Assembly: GCF_002979915.1 (NCBI RefSeq)
Contig: NZ_PCQA01000008.1
Location: forward strand, 1-64,000
Direction: 5' to 3'
Length of the DNA stretch: 64,000 nt
Source: Arthrobacter sp. MYb213
GTDB taxonomy: Bacteria > Actinomycetota > Actinomycetes > Actinomycetales > Micrococcaceae
Part shown: positions 54,769 to 63,086 of the stretch, piece after piece
How positions within the stretch are numbered: position 1 is the first letter of the stretch
How the letters are laid out: each line of letters starts with the position of its first letter
The notes under the pieces: generated by a model
What the model was told of the DNA's origin: nothing
Database searches by the model: none
What the model saw: the letters and a program-made list of their open reading frames with translations, nothing else
Position numbers and translations under genes: made by a program

Positions 54769-56136
54769 GTGAGCGCTCATGGATGCGAACTGAACTGGTG
54801 GGAGGCACCTTTTGCCTCCGGCGCGCTGGATGCGACGGTGCACGTGCCGGCCTCAAAATCGCTGACCAACCGGTATCTGCTGCTGGCCGCGCTGGCGGAT
54901 GCACCTTCCACGATCCACAACACGCTGATTAGTCGCGACACCGAGCTGATGTTGCGTGCCTTGGAAGCCTTTGGCGTGCAGATCACTCGTTCGACCCAGG
55001 ACGACGGGTCAACCACCGTGGTGCTGCATCCCGCCGAGGCAGGCGCGCTGCACCCCGCTAGTGCACAAACCCTGCAGATCGACTGTGGGCTAGCCGGAAC
55101 CGTGATGCGTTTTGTGCCGGCACTGGCTGCGGTCACCGGGGCACGCGTGCACTTTGACGGTGATGAAGCTGCTCGGGCTCGTCCGATGGCCCCGGTACTT
55201 GATGCCTTGGCGGAACTCGGCGTGGAATTTAGCTTTGCCGATCAGCCCGGGCTAATGCCCTTTACGCTCGACGCCAGCTCGCTGAGCGTGCCCGAGACAG
55301 TGAGCATCGACGCGTCGGCCAGCTCGCAGTTCATTTCCGCAATGCTGCTCATCGGCCATGCGCTACCGGGCGGTTTGCACCTGCGTGCGGCGCCCGGGCA
55401 TATCGCGAGCCCCGACCACATTGTGATGACCGTGGCGACGCTGCGCGAACTCGGTGTGCAGGTGGCTACGGACGCCGACGGTCGCGGCTGGAAGATCGCA
55501 CCGGGCCGGTTGGCAGGATTCAGCGTCACCGTCGAACCAGATTTATCTAACGCCGGACCGTTTTTGGCTGCGGCGCTCGCCTCGAAGGGCACCGTGCGGG
55601 TACCTTTCTGGCCCGCGCAGACCACCCAGGTCGGCGGTAAATGGGTACAAATCCTTTCTGCCATGGGCGCGAAGGTCTCCTTGGACGAGGACGGAGTGCT
55701 GACCGTCACGGGCACCGGCACCATCCGCGGGATCGACTACTCCGATGCCTCCGAGCTGGCCCCGACGCTGGCGGCCCTGTGTGTGCTGGCCGATTCGCCG
55801 AGCACGCTGCGCGGCATCGGACACCTGCGCGGACATGAGACCGACCGGCTGGCGGCGCTAGAAACCGAACTGAGCAAGGTCGGTGCCAGCGTGCGCGCCA
55901 CCGAGGATGGGCTACAGATTAACCCCGGCCAGTTGCATGCCGCGGATCTGCACAGCTATGAAGATCACCGGATGGCGACCGCGGGAGCGCTATTGGGCCT
56001 CGCCATCGACGGGGTTCGGGTGGAGAATATTGCGACTACCGCTAAAACCATGCCCGATTTTCCCGCACTGTGGGAGCAGATGGCCGGAACCGCCAACATT
56101 TCAAGCACCTCAAGCACTCCAAGCCAGGCAGGCTAA
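54769..56136 (+). CDS. aroA: 5-enolpyruvylshikimate-3-phosphate synthase
   Basis: 455 residues. It joins PEP to shikimate-3-phosphate in aromatic amino acid synthesis. Motifs: [19 protein letters not shown] (PEP/S3P binding), [18 protein letters not shown] (the GTAxR region, here with Val-Met after the Thr), [26 protein letters not shown] and [16 protein letters not shown]. The first-loop sequence CGLAGTVMR is an actinobacterial variant. GTG start. It is divergent from sigR and overlaps rsgA (TAATG). Confidence 0.94.
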   Translation: MSAHGCELNWWEAPFASGALDATVHVPASKSLTNRYLLLAALADAPSTIHNTLISRDTELMLRALEAFGVQITRSTQDDGSTTVVLHPAEAGALHPASAQTLQIDCGLAGTVMRFVPALAAVTGARVHFDGDEAARARPMAPVLDALAELGVEFSFADQPGLMPFTLDASSLSVPETVSIDASASSQFISAMLLIGHALPGGLHLRAAPGHIASPDHIVMTVATLRELGVQVATDADGRGWKIAPGRLAGFSVTVEPDLSNAGPFLAAALASKGTVRVPFWPAQTTQVGGKWVQILSAMGAKVSLDEDGVLTVTGTGTIRGIDYSDASELAPTLAALCVLADSPSTLRGIGHLRGHETDRLAALETELSKVGASVRATEDGLQINPGQLHAADLHSYEDHRMATAGALLGLAIDGVRVENIATTAKTMPDFPALWEQMAGTANISSTSSTPSQAG

Positions 56137-57230
56137 TGCGTTATAGCGACTACGACGAATCATCGGTGCGGGTCCGCCCGAACAAAAAGGGCACCCGTCC
56201 GCGCACCAAGGACCGCCCCGCCTATGACAAGGCAGTGATCGGGCGCATTATTACCGTGGACCGCGGACGCTACACCGCGATTTTGGATGAGGATAGTGCC
56301 GCGGAGCGCATCGTCATCGCCGCCCGCGCCCGGGAACTGCGCCGCCAAGCGATCGTCCCCGGGGATTTGGTAGCGCTGGTGGGAGATACCAGCGGCAAGC
56401 CGGACACGCTGGCGCGACTGGTGCGCATTGAAGAACGCAGCACCTTGCTGCGACGCAGCGCCGATGATACCGACGCGACCGAGCGGGTGGTGGTGGCCAA
56501 CGTGGACAAATTGGTGATCGTGGTCGCCGCCGCGAACCCCGAACCGCGCACCGGCTTTGTGGATCGCGCGCTGGTAGCCGCCTACGATGCGGGCATTTCT
56601 CCGGTATTGTGCGTGACCAAGGCCGATGTGAAAGACCCGGCTGAATTTTTGAAGCACTACGAGGGGTTGCCACTGGACGTGGTGATCTCGCGGACCACCG
56701 GTTCGGAAGCTACCGGTGTGGATGCGCGCGGCGCCGACGGCTCCAGCGCGCGCCTGGCCGTGGGCGCATTAGATGAGCTCGAAGAACTTCTGGCAGGTTG
56801 CGTTTCGGTAGTCATCGGGCACTCCGGGGTGGGTAAATCCACGCTGGTCAACGCGCTGACCGGCTCCACCAGAGCCACCGGACAGGTGAACTCGGTGACC
56901 GGCCGCGGCCGCCACACCTCCTCCAGCGCGCTGGCCTTACGCTTAGGCGATGCCCCGGGCGGCTGGCTGATCGACACCCCGGGCATCCGTTCCTTCGGGC
57001 TCGGGCTGGTTGACCCGGACAATATTTTGGGTGCCTTTGGCGAACTGGCGCAGATCGCCACACGCTGCCCACGCGGTTGTAACCATCAGGCCAATGCCGC
57101 AGGCTGCGCATTAGAGGCCTGGGTGCAAGACCCTGACACTCCCCCGGCGGCAGCCTCCCGGCTCGCCTCGTACCGCCGACTGATCACCACCGAAGACATC
57201 TCGCACGAAAAGGAGCTGGGCGCACTCTAG
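56136..57230 (+). CDS. rsgA: Ribosome small-subunit maturation GTPase RsgA
   Basis: 364 residues. A circularly permuted GTPase: an N-terminal OB domain, then G4 (CVTKADV), G1 (IGHSGVGKSTLVNAL) and G3 (DTPGIRSFGLG), and a C-terminal zinc region (CPRGCNHQANAAGCAL). It checks 30S subunit assembly. The start is the TAATG overlap with aroA; the open frame upstream of it is inside aroA. Confidence 0.94.
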   Translation: MRYSDYDESSVRVRPNKKGTRPRTKDRPAYDKAVIGRIITVDRGRYTAILDEDSAAERIVIAARARELRRQAIVPGDLVALVGDTSGKPDTLARLVRIEERSTLLRRSADDTDATERVVVANVDKLVIVVAAANPEPRTGFVDRALVAAYDAGISPVLCVTKADVKDPAEFLKHYEGLPLDVVISRTTGSEATGVDARGADGSSARLAVGALDELEELLAGCVSVVIGHSGVGKSTLVNALTGSTRATGQVNSVTGRGRHTSSSALALRLGDAPGGWLIDTPGIRSFGLGLVDPDNILGAFGELAQIATRCPRGCNHQANAAGCALEAWVQDPDTPPAAASRLASYRRLITTEDISHEKELGAL

Positions 57231-57242
57231 CGCTAATACCCC

Positions 57243-58037
57243 ATGGCCGAATACACCTTGCAAGAGGACCTCGACTTCGCCCTCATGATGGCGCAGCGGG
57301 TCGATGAACTGACCCTGGCCCGCTACGGAGCCAACGACCTGCGCGTGGATACCAAACCAGATATGACTCCGGTGACCGATGCTGACCGCGGGGCCGAGGA
57401 GCTGATCCTCGCGATGCTCGCCGAACATCGCCCGGATGATTCGGTGCTGGGCGAGGAATTTGGGGTGCACGGCAGTGGGTCGCGGCGCTGGGTGATCGAC
57501 CCGATCGACGGGACGAAAAACTTTGTGCGCCATGTACCGGTCTGGGCGACGCTGATCGCGCTAGTCATCGACGATGAACCGGTAGTGGGTGTGGTCTCGG
57601 CACCTGCACTATCCCGGCGTTGGCACGCCGCTACTTCACTGGGCGCGTATGTGAGCGAACCGGGGCTCGATGCCCCACGCAAGCTACAGGTTTCACAGGT
57701 CACCGAGCTGGCTGATGCGTCGCTGTCCTACGCTTCGCTCAATGGCTGGAAGGCGCTGGACAAGCTCGATGATCTGCTCGAACTACTCGATCAGGCTTGG
57801 CGCACCCGCGGCTACGGTGACTTCTTCTCCTACGCGCTGCTTGCCGAGGGTGCGGTAGACGCGGCCTTCGAACCGGAACTGGAACTTTACGACATGGCCG
57901 CGCTGGTCCCCTTGGTTCGTGAAGCCGGCGGAACTTTCACCTCGATCGCCGGCGTCGAAGGATGCCACGGCGGTAACGCGCTGGCCAGCAATGGCAAGCT
58001 GCACCCGCTGATCTTGCCCTACCTGAACCGCGGTTAA
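57243..58037 (+). CDS. hisN: Histidinol-phosphatase, inositol-monophosphatase type
   Basis: 264 residues. Mg-dependent phosphatase motifs: DMTPVTDADRGAEELI, GEEFG, WVIDPIDGTKNFVRHVPVWATLIAL and the late LYDMAALVPLVREAGGTFTS (D90/D220-type ligands). In actinobacteria this family supplies the HisN step of histidine synthesis. It is 12 bp after rsgA; the following mntR begins 2 nt after its stop. Confidence 0.88.
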   Translation: MAEYTLQEDLDFALMMAQRVDELTLARYGANDLRVDTKPDMTPVTDADRGAEELILAMLAEHRPDDSVLGEEFGVHGSGSRRWVIDPIDGTKNFVRHVPVWATLIALVIDDEPVVGVVSAPALSRRWHAATSLGAYVSEPGLDAPRKLQVSQVTELADASLSYASLNGWKALDKLDDLLELLDQAWRTRGYGDFFSYALLAEGAVDAAFEPELELYDMAALVPLVREAGGTFTSIAGVEGCHGGNALASNGKLHPLILPYLNRG

Positions 58038-58039
58038 TC

Positions 58040-58663
58040 ATGCCCGGCCTGCACCCGCACAAGCTGACCACCAGCGAGGAAGACTACCTCAAGGCGCTCT
58101 ACCTGCTCACCGAATGGGAAGATGAGCCGGTGGGCACCGGGGCCTTAGCCGATCAGCTGGGGCTCTCCCCCGCCTCGGCTACCTCGATGGTGCAAAAGCT
58201 TGCGGTTAAAGGTCTGGTCGATCATATTCCGCGTGGTGCCATCTCGCTCAGCGAGATCGGACGACGCGAGGCGCTACGCATGGTGCGCCGGCACCGGATC
58301 TTAGAAACCTTCCTACGCGATGAGCTCGGATATGACTGGGATGAGGTGCACGATGAGGCCGAGGCGCTTGAGCACACCGTCACCGACAGATTCATCGATG
58401 CCTTACACGCCCGGCTAGGACACCCCGAAGTTGACCCGCACGGAGACTCGATCCCTTCGGCCGCCGGGGTACTGGCTACCCGCGATGCGCGACGCCTCGA
58501 TCGATTCCACGGCGCGCAGGCGATCGTATGCCGGGTGAGCGACGAGGACCCAGAGTTTCTGCGCCGAGCCAAGAAGCTAGGAATTATCCCCGGGGCGCTG
58601 ATCGAGCTTCCGCACCAGCTGAACTACATCGAAGCCTCACTGGTCTGGGTCTGCGCGCCGTGA
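58040..58663 (+). CDS. DtxR/MntR-family metal-dependent regulator
   Basis: 207 residues. An N-terminal winged helix (TTSEEDYLKALYLLTEWEDEPVGTGALADQLGLSPASATSMVQKLAVKGLV), the metal-binding dimer domain (MVRRHRILETFL, DEVHDEAEALEH, GHPEVDPHGDSIP) and a C-terminal SH3/FeoA-like domain. Mn versus Fe specificity is not settled: the second metal site includes the conventional HxxxE-like arrangement, but I cannot tell more. The last bases overlap crcB1 (GTGA). Target genes are not visible here. Confidence 0.85.
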   Translation: MPGLHPHKLTTSEEDYLKALYLLTEWEDEPVGTGALADQLGLSPASATSMVQKLAVKGLVDHIPRGAISLSEIGRREALRMVRRHRILETFLRDELGYDWDEVHDEAEALEHTVTDRFIDALHARLGHPEVDPHGDSIPSAAGVLATRDARRLDRFHGAQAIVCRVSDEDPEFLRRAKKLGIIPGALIELPHQLNYIEASLVWVCAP

Positions 58664-59052
58664 GCGGCCGCGCACAGCTGAGCAGACTGCTGGCGGTGGC
58701 GCTCGGCGGAGCCTTGGGCGCGCTGGCCCGGGTAGGCGTCGACATGCTCATCCCGTCCAACGACTGGGCTGCCTCAACCTTGATCGTCAACGTACTAGGT
58801 TGCATCGCTTTGGCTGCGTTGAGCGCCTATGGTGCGCGCCGGTCGCTGGCACCGGTAGTGCAGCTTTTCGCGGGCACCGGTTTTTGTGGTTCCTTCACCA
58901 CTCTTTCAACGTTGCTGCTGTTATTTACGACCTTGAGCACCGTCGGATACCTCGGCTACCTCTTGCTCAGCGTGGTGCTCTGTCTCGCCGCCGTCTTCTT
59001 GACGCACTCGTTAGTGGACCGATACCTAGCTCGTCGGCAGGAGCGGTCATGA
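58660..59052 (+). CDS. crcB1: Fluoride channel subunit CrcB (first of pair)
   Basis: 130 residues with four membrane helices. Fluc/CrcB motifs: GGALGALARVGVD at the N-terminus, TLIVNVLGCIAL, and GFCGSFTTLSTLLL with the central-ion Gly/Ser/Thr. Starts at GTG within the GTGA overlap with the upstream regulator and ends in an ATGA overlap with crcB2. Tandem crcB genes usually form a heterodimer exporting fluoride. Confidence 0.92.
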   Translation: MSGRAQLSRLLAVALGGALGALARVGVDMLIPSNDWAASTLIVNVLGCIALAALSAYGARRSLAPVVQLFAGTGFCGSFTTLSTLLLLFTTLSTVGYLGYLLLSVVLCLAAVFLTHSLVDRYLARRQERS

Positions 59053-59459
59053 TCGGGCTACTGTTGGTCGCTGGTGTACTCGGCGCGATAATTCGTTACC
59101 TCTTGGACCGTGGGCTACCTGCCACACATGATTCTGTGCAGGGCCTTTTCGCTGGCTGGCCGCGCGGAATCCTGCTCGCGAACATTCTCGGCAGCTTGGC
59201 GTTAGGCGTGGTGCTCGGTTATGCGCGCAGCCACCAGTTGGACCTCACGCACGAAAACTTTGTGCACACCATCCCGGCAGCCGACCGACTCTGGCTACTA
59301 GCTTCAGGGTTCTGTGGCTCGCTGACTACCGCCAGTACCCTATTTGTCGGGTTCTGTCTGATCTATGAGGTCAACAAAGCCCGCGCACTCGCGTATTTAT
59401 GCTGCACCTTCGTGATTGCCGGCGGCGCCGGTGCGCTGGGTTACTTGTTGGCTAGCTAG
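59049..59459 (+). CDS. crcB2: Fluoride channel subunit CrcB (second of pair)
   Basis: 136 residues, four membrane helices. GVLGAIIRYLLDRGLP, GILLANILGSLALGVVLGY and GFCGSLTTASTLFVGF are the conserved parts. Its ATG overlaps the crcB1 stop by 4 bp, so the two halves should be made in equal amounts. No fluoride riboswitch is seen directly before the pair. A bidirectional terminator follows. Confidence 0.92.
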   Translation: MIGLLLVAGVLGAIIRYLLDRGLPATHDSVQGLFAGWPRGILLANILGSLALGVVLGYARSHQLDLTHENFVHTIPAADRLWLLASGFCGSLTTASTLFVGFCLIYEVNKARALAYLCCTFVIAGGAGALGYLLAS

Positions 59460-59472
59460 TCCGCGGTGGGGA

Positions 59473-59514
59473 AAAAAATATGAGTCCGGCCAATTGGCCG
59501 GACTCATATTTTTT
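59473..59514. terminator. Bidirectional terminator (42-bp perfect palindrome)
   Basis: A GC-rich stem with centre CCAATTGG, flanked by A-tract and T-tract, symmetrical across 42 bp. It serves crcB2 (plus) and the YrdB-like gene (minus). Confidence 0.92.
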
Positions 59515-59526
59515 ACTTTAAGTTTT

Positions 59527-60006
59527 TCAGCGTGCCGCGCGGCGTCCGCGAGGTGCATTGCGTGTCGCGTCCTTTGACTGCCCTGGCGACTGCTGGATTC
59601 TTTTTTCTCGGTCGTGTGGCACTACGTATCCGCCCGTGGCTAGCACCAGGATGGCGCTTATACCCGTCAGAGCAAGCATCGCGATCGCCCAGATCTGGGA
59701 CTGATCGGTGAATGAGTGATCAACGCTCAGCCACAACACGTAGGCGCCGACGAGGTAGATCAGGTGCAGTAGCGTCAGCCTAATACGAAGGCGTAGACGG
59801 AACTTGGCTTTAGGTGAGAAGAAGAGTGCCCAAATAATTAGCAGTGGCACTACCACGACGAGGATCGACGGGATGGTTGGCCAGGGAACGAAGGCGATAG
59901 CGGCCAACGCTGCAGCGAAAATCAGACCAACTTCGAGGAGGAATGCGATCACAGCATAGATAGCCGAAATAGCCGGTGATACCCGCTGGGAACCGTTTTT
60001 ACCCAT
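59527..60006 (-). CDS. YrdB-like (DUF2568) membrane protein
   Basis: 159 residues from ATG 60006. Four membrane helices (about 20-45, 52-70, 82-105, 115-135) of the YrdB type, with AIAFLLEVGLIFAAALAAIAF as the conserved first helix. The cytoplasmic C-terminal tail is basic and Gln/Arg/Lys-rich. Function is unknown. It is a single gene. An ATG five codons upstream is possible. Confidence 0.7.
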   Translation of the reverse strand: MGKNGSQRVSPAISAIYAVIAFLLEVGLIFAAALAAIAFVPWPTIPSILVVVVPLLIIWALFFSPKAKFRLRLRIRLTLLHLIYLVGAYVLWLSVDHSFTDQSQIWAIAMLALTGISAILVLATGGYVVPHDREKRIQQSPGQSKDATRNAPRGRRAAR

Positions 60007-60512
60007 CGTTTCTGATCTCACTCCGTTTCAGCAATCTGGCCGTCTGCTTAGCCACTCAATTCCAGTCTATGTGGTAAACAGCGACCTCGCGACATGACTC
60101 GCGCGCAAGGCAGCGTGTTACCTAGATTGGCCAGCATCTATTTACTCGTCCAAATCTGCCCTAGATCCTCTATATCGTTCGTTAATACCTTGGGCCCGTG
60201 GTGCACACCATGTGCCAGTGCGAGGCCCGCTAAGCTCCGGAATTACCAACGATTCGCTGTCCCTGTAAGAGCTATAGCACTCCCCCGGCGTTCAGCGGTT
60301 GAAGTCATTCCGGGCAGACGCAGCTGATAATTCACTCATGCACTCACTGCGGATAAAGCCTCAATGGGGTCACGCGAATCAGTAATTCAAGATGTATCTC
60401 TGTTTCCCGTCCGTCTGCCATTCGCTGACGCCACAAAGGACGCGAGGAATTTTTATCAGCATCTGAGGATCACTCACTGCGCTACAGGTCGGGTGCAGAA
60501 TCACGGGTCTAA
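60007..60512. other. Gene-free, lower-GC region downstream of ssrA
   Basis: About 500 bp with no convincing gene on either strand. Composition is more AT-rich than the neighbours. The small open frames here lack ribosome sites and any recognisable motif. Its location at the 3' side of the tmRNA gene, a common integration site for mobile elements, is noted, but no repeat of the tmRNA end was found. Confidence 0.4.
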
Positions 60513-60553
60513 CGACAGAACCCCCGAGATTACAAGAATCTCGAGGGTTCAAA
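60513..60553 (-). terminator. Terminator-like hairpin after ssrA
   Basis: GAACCCTCGAGATT pairs with AATCTCGGGGGTTC (one mismatch) around a short loop immediately after the tmRNA 3' end. The following tail (TGTCG) is only weakly T-rich. Confidence 0.6.
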
Positions 60554-60557
60554 TACG

Positions 60558-60923
60558 TGGAGATGGGGAGAATTGAACTCCCGTCCGATGTGGTGTTGCC
60601 AGGTCTTCTCCGGGCGCAGTTTGCTGCGGAATTTCTCTGCCCCAACCATCACGCAAACATGTAGTTGATCCAGGCACAGTTACCTAAGTATGTGTTCGGT
60701 AGCGGTAACGTCCGCCGAACGCAGGGGCTACCTAAATGACGTTAGGATCAGGGGCGATAGCATCCCCTGGCTAACGGACTGTCTGGCTGCTTAGGCAGCG
60801 AGAGCGAAGTCAGTGCGCTTTGATTCGGCACTTATTGTTTTGCAAAGAGCGTTTACGAGATAACTTTGCATCCTCGGCCCGCTTCATCTGTCGCGACTCA
60901 CACCGTCGAAACCGATCATCCCC
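60558..60923 (-). ncRNA. ssrA: Transfer-messenger RNA (tmRNA)
   Basis: 366 nt. The 5' end GGGGATG and the 3' acceptor CATCTCC pair (one G-U); the T arm is CGGGAG-TTCAATT-CTCCCC as in tRNA-Ala, and CCA is not encoded. The early ATCGGTTTCGACGG segment is typical of tmRNA. The reading frame ends GCT CTC GCT GCC TAA. With a GCC resume codon, the tag is AESKRTDFALAA (12 residues). smpB lies just upstream on the same strand, giving a complete trans-translation module. Confidence 0.93.
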
Positions 60924-60982
60924 GTATTTTGTTGTCAGTCCCGGTTTCCCGGGTACAACCACACCAAAAGGTGCGTTAAATA

Positions 60983-61012
60983 ATCATAGCGCAATCTGCT
61001 CTGCTAACCCAA
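60983..61012 (-). promoter_or_regulatory. Candidate ssrA promoter
   Basis: On the minus strand TTGGGT (61012-61007), 18 nt, TATGAT (60988-60983). Transcription would begin about 50 nt before the mature 5' end, which RNase P would then cut. Confidence 0.5.
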
Positions 61013-61029
61013 CGAGATTCCCGCCACGC

Positions 61030-61509
61030 CTAAGCTTGTCCGCGATTACGTTCACGCATGGCACGCAGTGCCTCACGGTTATCCTGTTGCTCGCGCAACG
61101 TCTGACGCTTGTCATACTCACGCTTACCGCGTGCGACACCGATCTCAATTTTTACGCGACCCGACTTGAAGTAAATCTTCAGCGGAACAATAGTTAGCCC
61201 AGCTTCAGAGATCTTACGTTCAATTTTCAGCAGCTCTGCACGATGCAGCAATAATTTACGACGACGACGAGCGGTGTGGTTGGTCCACGAACCGTTCAGG
61301 TACTCCGGGATGTAGCAATTCTCAATGAACAGTTCATTGCGGTAGAACTGACCAAAGCCATCCACTAGCGAAGCTTTACCTTCACGCAGTGATTTAACTT
61401 CGGTCCCAGTTAGCACCATGCCCGCTTCGAAGGTATCTAGAATCTCAAAATCGTGGCGCGCCTTGCGGTTGCTCGCGATAATGCGATCTTCTTGGTTCTT
61501 CTTAGCCAT
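61030..61509 (-). CDS. smpB: SsrA-binding protein SmpB
   Basis: 159 residues. It binds tmRNA and delivers it to stalled ribosomes. Motifs: NRKARHDFEILDTFEAGMVLTGTEVKSLREGKASL, then IENCYIPEY and a basic C-terminal tail with GKREYDKRQTLREQ that reaches the decoding site. ATG 61509 has AAGGAG upstream; the extra 13 codons of the longer frame are not used. Confidence 0.96.
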   Translation of the reverse strand: MAKKNQEDRIIASNRKARHDFEILDTFEAGMVLTGTEVKSLREGKASLVDGFGQFYRNELFIENCYIPEYLNGSWTNHTARRRRKLLLHRAELLKIERKISEAGLTIVPLKIYFKSGRVKIEIGVARGKREYDKRQTLREQQDNREALRAMRERNRGQA

Positions 61510-61563
61510 GACACTCCTTGCATGTCGCGGGCGGATTCCCGCGCACAACTACCAAGTCTAGCG

Positions 61564-63027
61564 TTAGAGCAGACCCAATGGATTCACATGCGAACCGTTG
61601 ATGATCGTTTCGAAGTGAAGGTGGCAACCGGTGGAGTTACCGGTGGTGCCCACATACCCAATAACCTGGCCCTGCTTTACGTGCTGACCATTGCTCACGG
61701 CGATGCGTGACATGTGGTGATAATTGGTTGCTAGTGCCTTACCCTTTACGACGCCATGCGACACGGTCACCTTGTTACCCGAGGAGCCACCCCAGCCGGC
61801 GTACCAAACTTCGCCGCTGGCAGCTGCACGGATTGGTGAGCCACACTGGCCGCCGAAGCCCCAGTCGACACCTGCGTGGACGTAGCCGCCCTGTCCCGAG
61901 TAGTCAATCGTTCCTGCAGGGGTTGGACGCCAGCCAAAACTAGAGGTGATTCGTGCGCTGCTGGTGGGCTTGACCAAGCCCCAGCTGCTTGGTTCCGAGT
62001 ATGTTTGGGTCTTTGGCTTCGCTTTAGGAGCCACGTACTGCTTTTTCTGGTAAGTCTTCTGCTTGCGCTTGGCTTCCGCAGCCTGACGCTCCTGCTCGGC
62101 TTCGTAGGCAGCCTTTTCCTTGGCGATGCGCTGGCGCTCCGCTTCGGCTTCCTTGCGAGCCTTTTCCTCCGCCTTACGCTTACGTTCCGCAGCTTCTTTG
62201 ATCAAGCGTTCTTGGCGTTCCTTGATCTGCTGATTGACCGAAGCTGATTCTTGCTCTTGAACTTTTAGTTTCGCTTGAATCTGCGGCTTCTTAGCTTCCA
62301 ATTCAGCACTAAGAGATTCGGTGCTTGCAACCAAGGCATTCAATTCATCTTTGGCAGATTGAGCCGCATCACGGGCGCTTTGCTCTTGGGCTAAAGCTTC
62401 TTCTGCCTGACCTTTGAGCGATGAGATTTCATCTTCGACAGCAACGAGTCGCAATTTATTGCTCTCGTCGGTGGCTTTTTCTTGAGCTAGATCGTTATAC
62501 GCTGCGTTCTGTGAATCCATGGCGCGGTTAGCCATGTCCAGACCATCAGCCATGGCGGTTGCCGAATCCATATTCAAGATCATGTCTAACCCACTGGATA
62601 CACCTCCGCGCTTATACGCTTCAGAGGCGATCTGTGCCATGGTGTTTTCCGCTTCAGCAATCTTGGCGGCGTTCTCTTCGATTGCCTTAGCAACCTTGTC
62701 CCTCGTGGCTTGAGCACTGATCAGCCGGTTCGTCAGATCTGCGACGGTAGCTTGTGCATTGGAGACACGACTTTGGGCATCTGCGAGAGCCGCCTCGGCA
62801 GCTGGAACCTGGGCTTGTTGTGCCCGAAGTTTCTTATCTGTGGCAACAATATCCGAATCAAGGACTTCCATGTCCTGTTCCAAATTGTCGATGTTTTTCT
62901 CGATGTTGGCCTTACGGTCATCGAGTTCATCGGCAATAACAATCCCCGCAGGCAAGGTAAGTGACAATGCAAGGGCTCCACCAAGGGTGGCGCGCAGGAA
63001 CTTACGTCGCACGGCGTTGGATAGCAT
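61564..63027 (-). CDS. M23 (LytM) peptidase with coiled-coil domain, FtsEX partner
   Basis: 487 residues. An N-terminal signal sequence or anchor (RRKFLRATLGGALALSLTLPAGIVIA), a long coiled-coil region (about 35-315, rich in Ala, Gln, Glu and Lys), a low-complexity basic linker, and a C-terminal LytM domain with zinc ligands HAGVDWG and HLHFE. Unlike EnvC, all metal ligands are present, so it should cut peptidoglycan itself. It lies directly after ftsX, matching the FtsEX-activated hydrolase arrangement. ATG 63027 has TAAGGAG 5 nt upstream; ATG 63060 does not. Confidence 0.9.
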   Translation of the reverse strand: MLSNAVRRKFLRATLGGALALSLTLPAGIVIADELDDRKANIEKNIDNLEQDMEVLDSDIVATDKKLRAQQAQVPAAEAALADAQSRVSNAQATVADLTNRLISAQATRDKVAKAIEENAAKIAEAENTMAQIASEAYKRGGVSSGLDMILNMDSATAMADGLDMANRAMDSQNAAYNDLAQEKATDESNKLRLVAVEDEISSLKGQAEEALAQEQSARDAAQSAKDELNALVASTESLSAELEAKKPQIQAKLKVQEQESASVNQQIKERQERLIKEAAERKRKAEEKARKEAEAERQRIAKEKAAYEAEQERQAAEAKRKQKTYQKKQYVAPKAKPKTQTYSEPSSWGLVKPTSSARITSSFGWRPTPAGTIDYSGQGGYVHAGVDWGFGGQCGSPIRAAASGEVWYAGWGGSSGNKVTVSHGVVKGKALATNYHHMSRIAVSNGQHVKQGQVIGYVGTTGNSTGCHLHFETIINGSHVNPLGLL

Positions 63028-63086
63028 ACTGCTCCTTAAAGATTTTCGCGCTTCAGGCATAACCGATCTCTCAAGATAACGATTGG

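Noticed and set aside
54559-54843. The longest SigR frame beginning at 54843
   Set aside because: It would start upstream of the sigma-R promoter and inside the aroA coding region; only 54654 and 54558 are plausible starts.
58040-59459. A fluoride riboswitch before the crcB genes
   Set aside because: The crcB genes overlap the upstream coding sequences by 4 bp, leaving no room for a leader; none was seen within the operon.
60379-60645. An 88-codon frame overlapping the tmRNA 3' end
   Set aside because: It overlaps the tRNA-like domain and terminator hairpin and has no ribosome site; the RNA explains the sequence.
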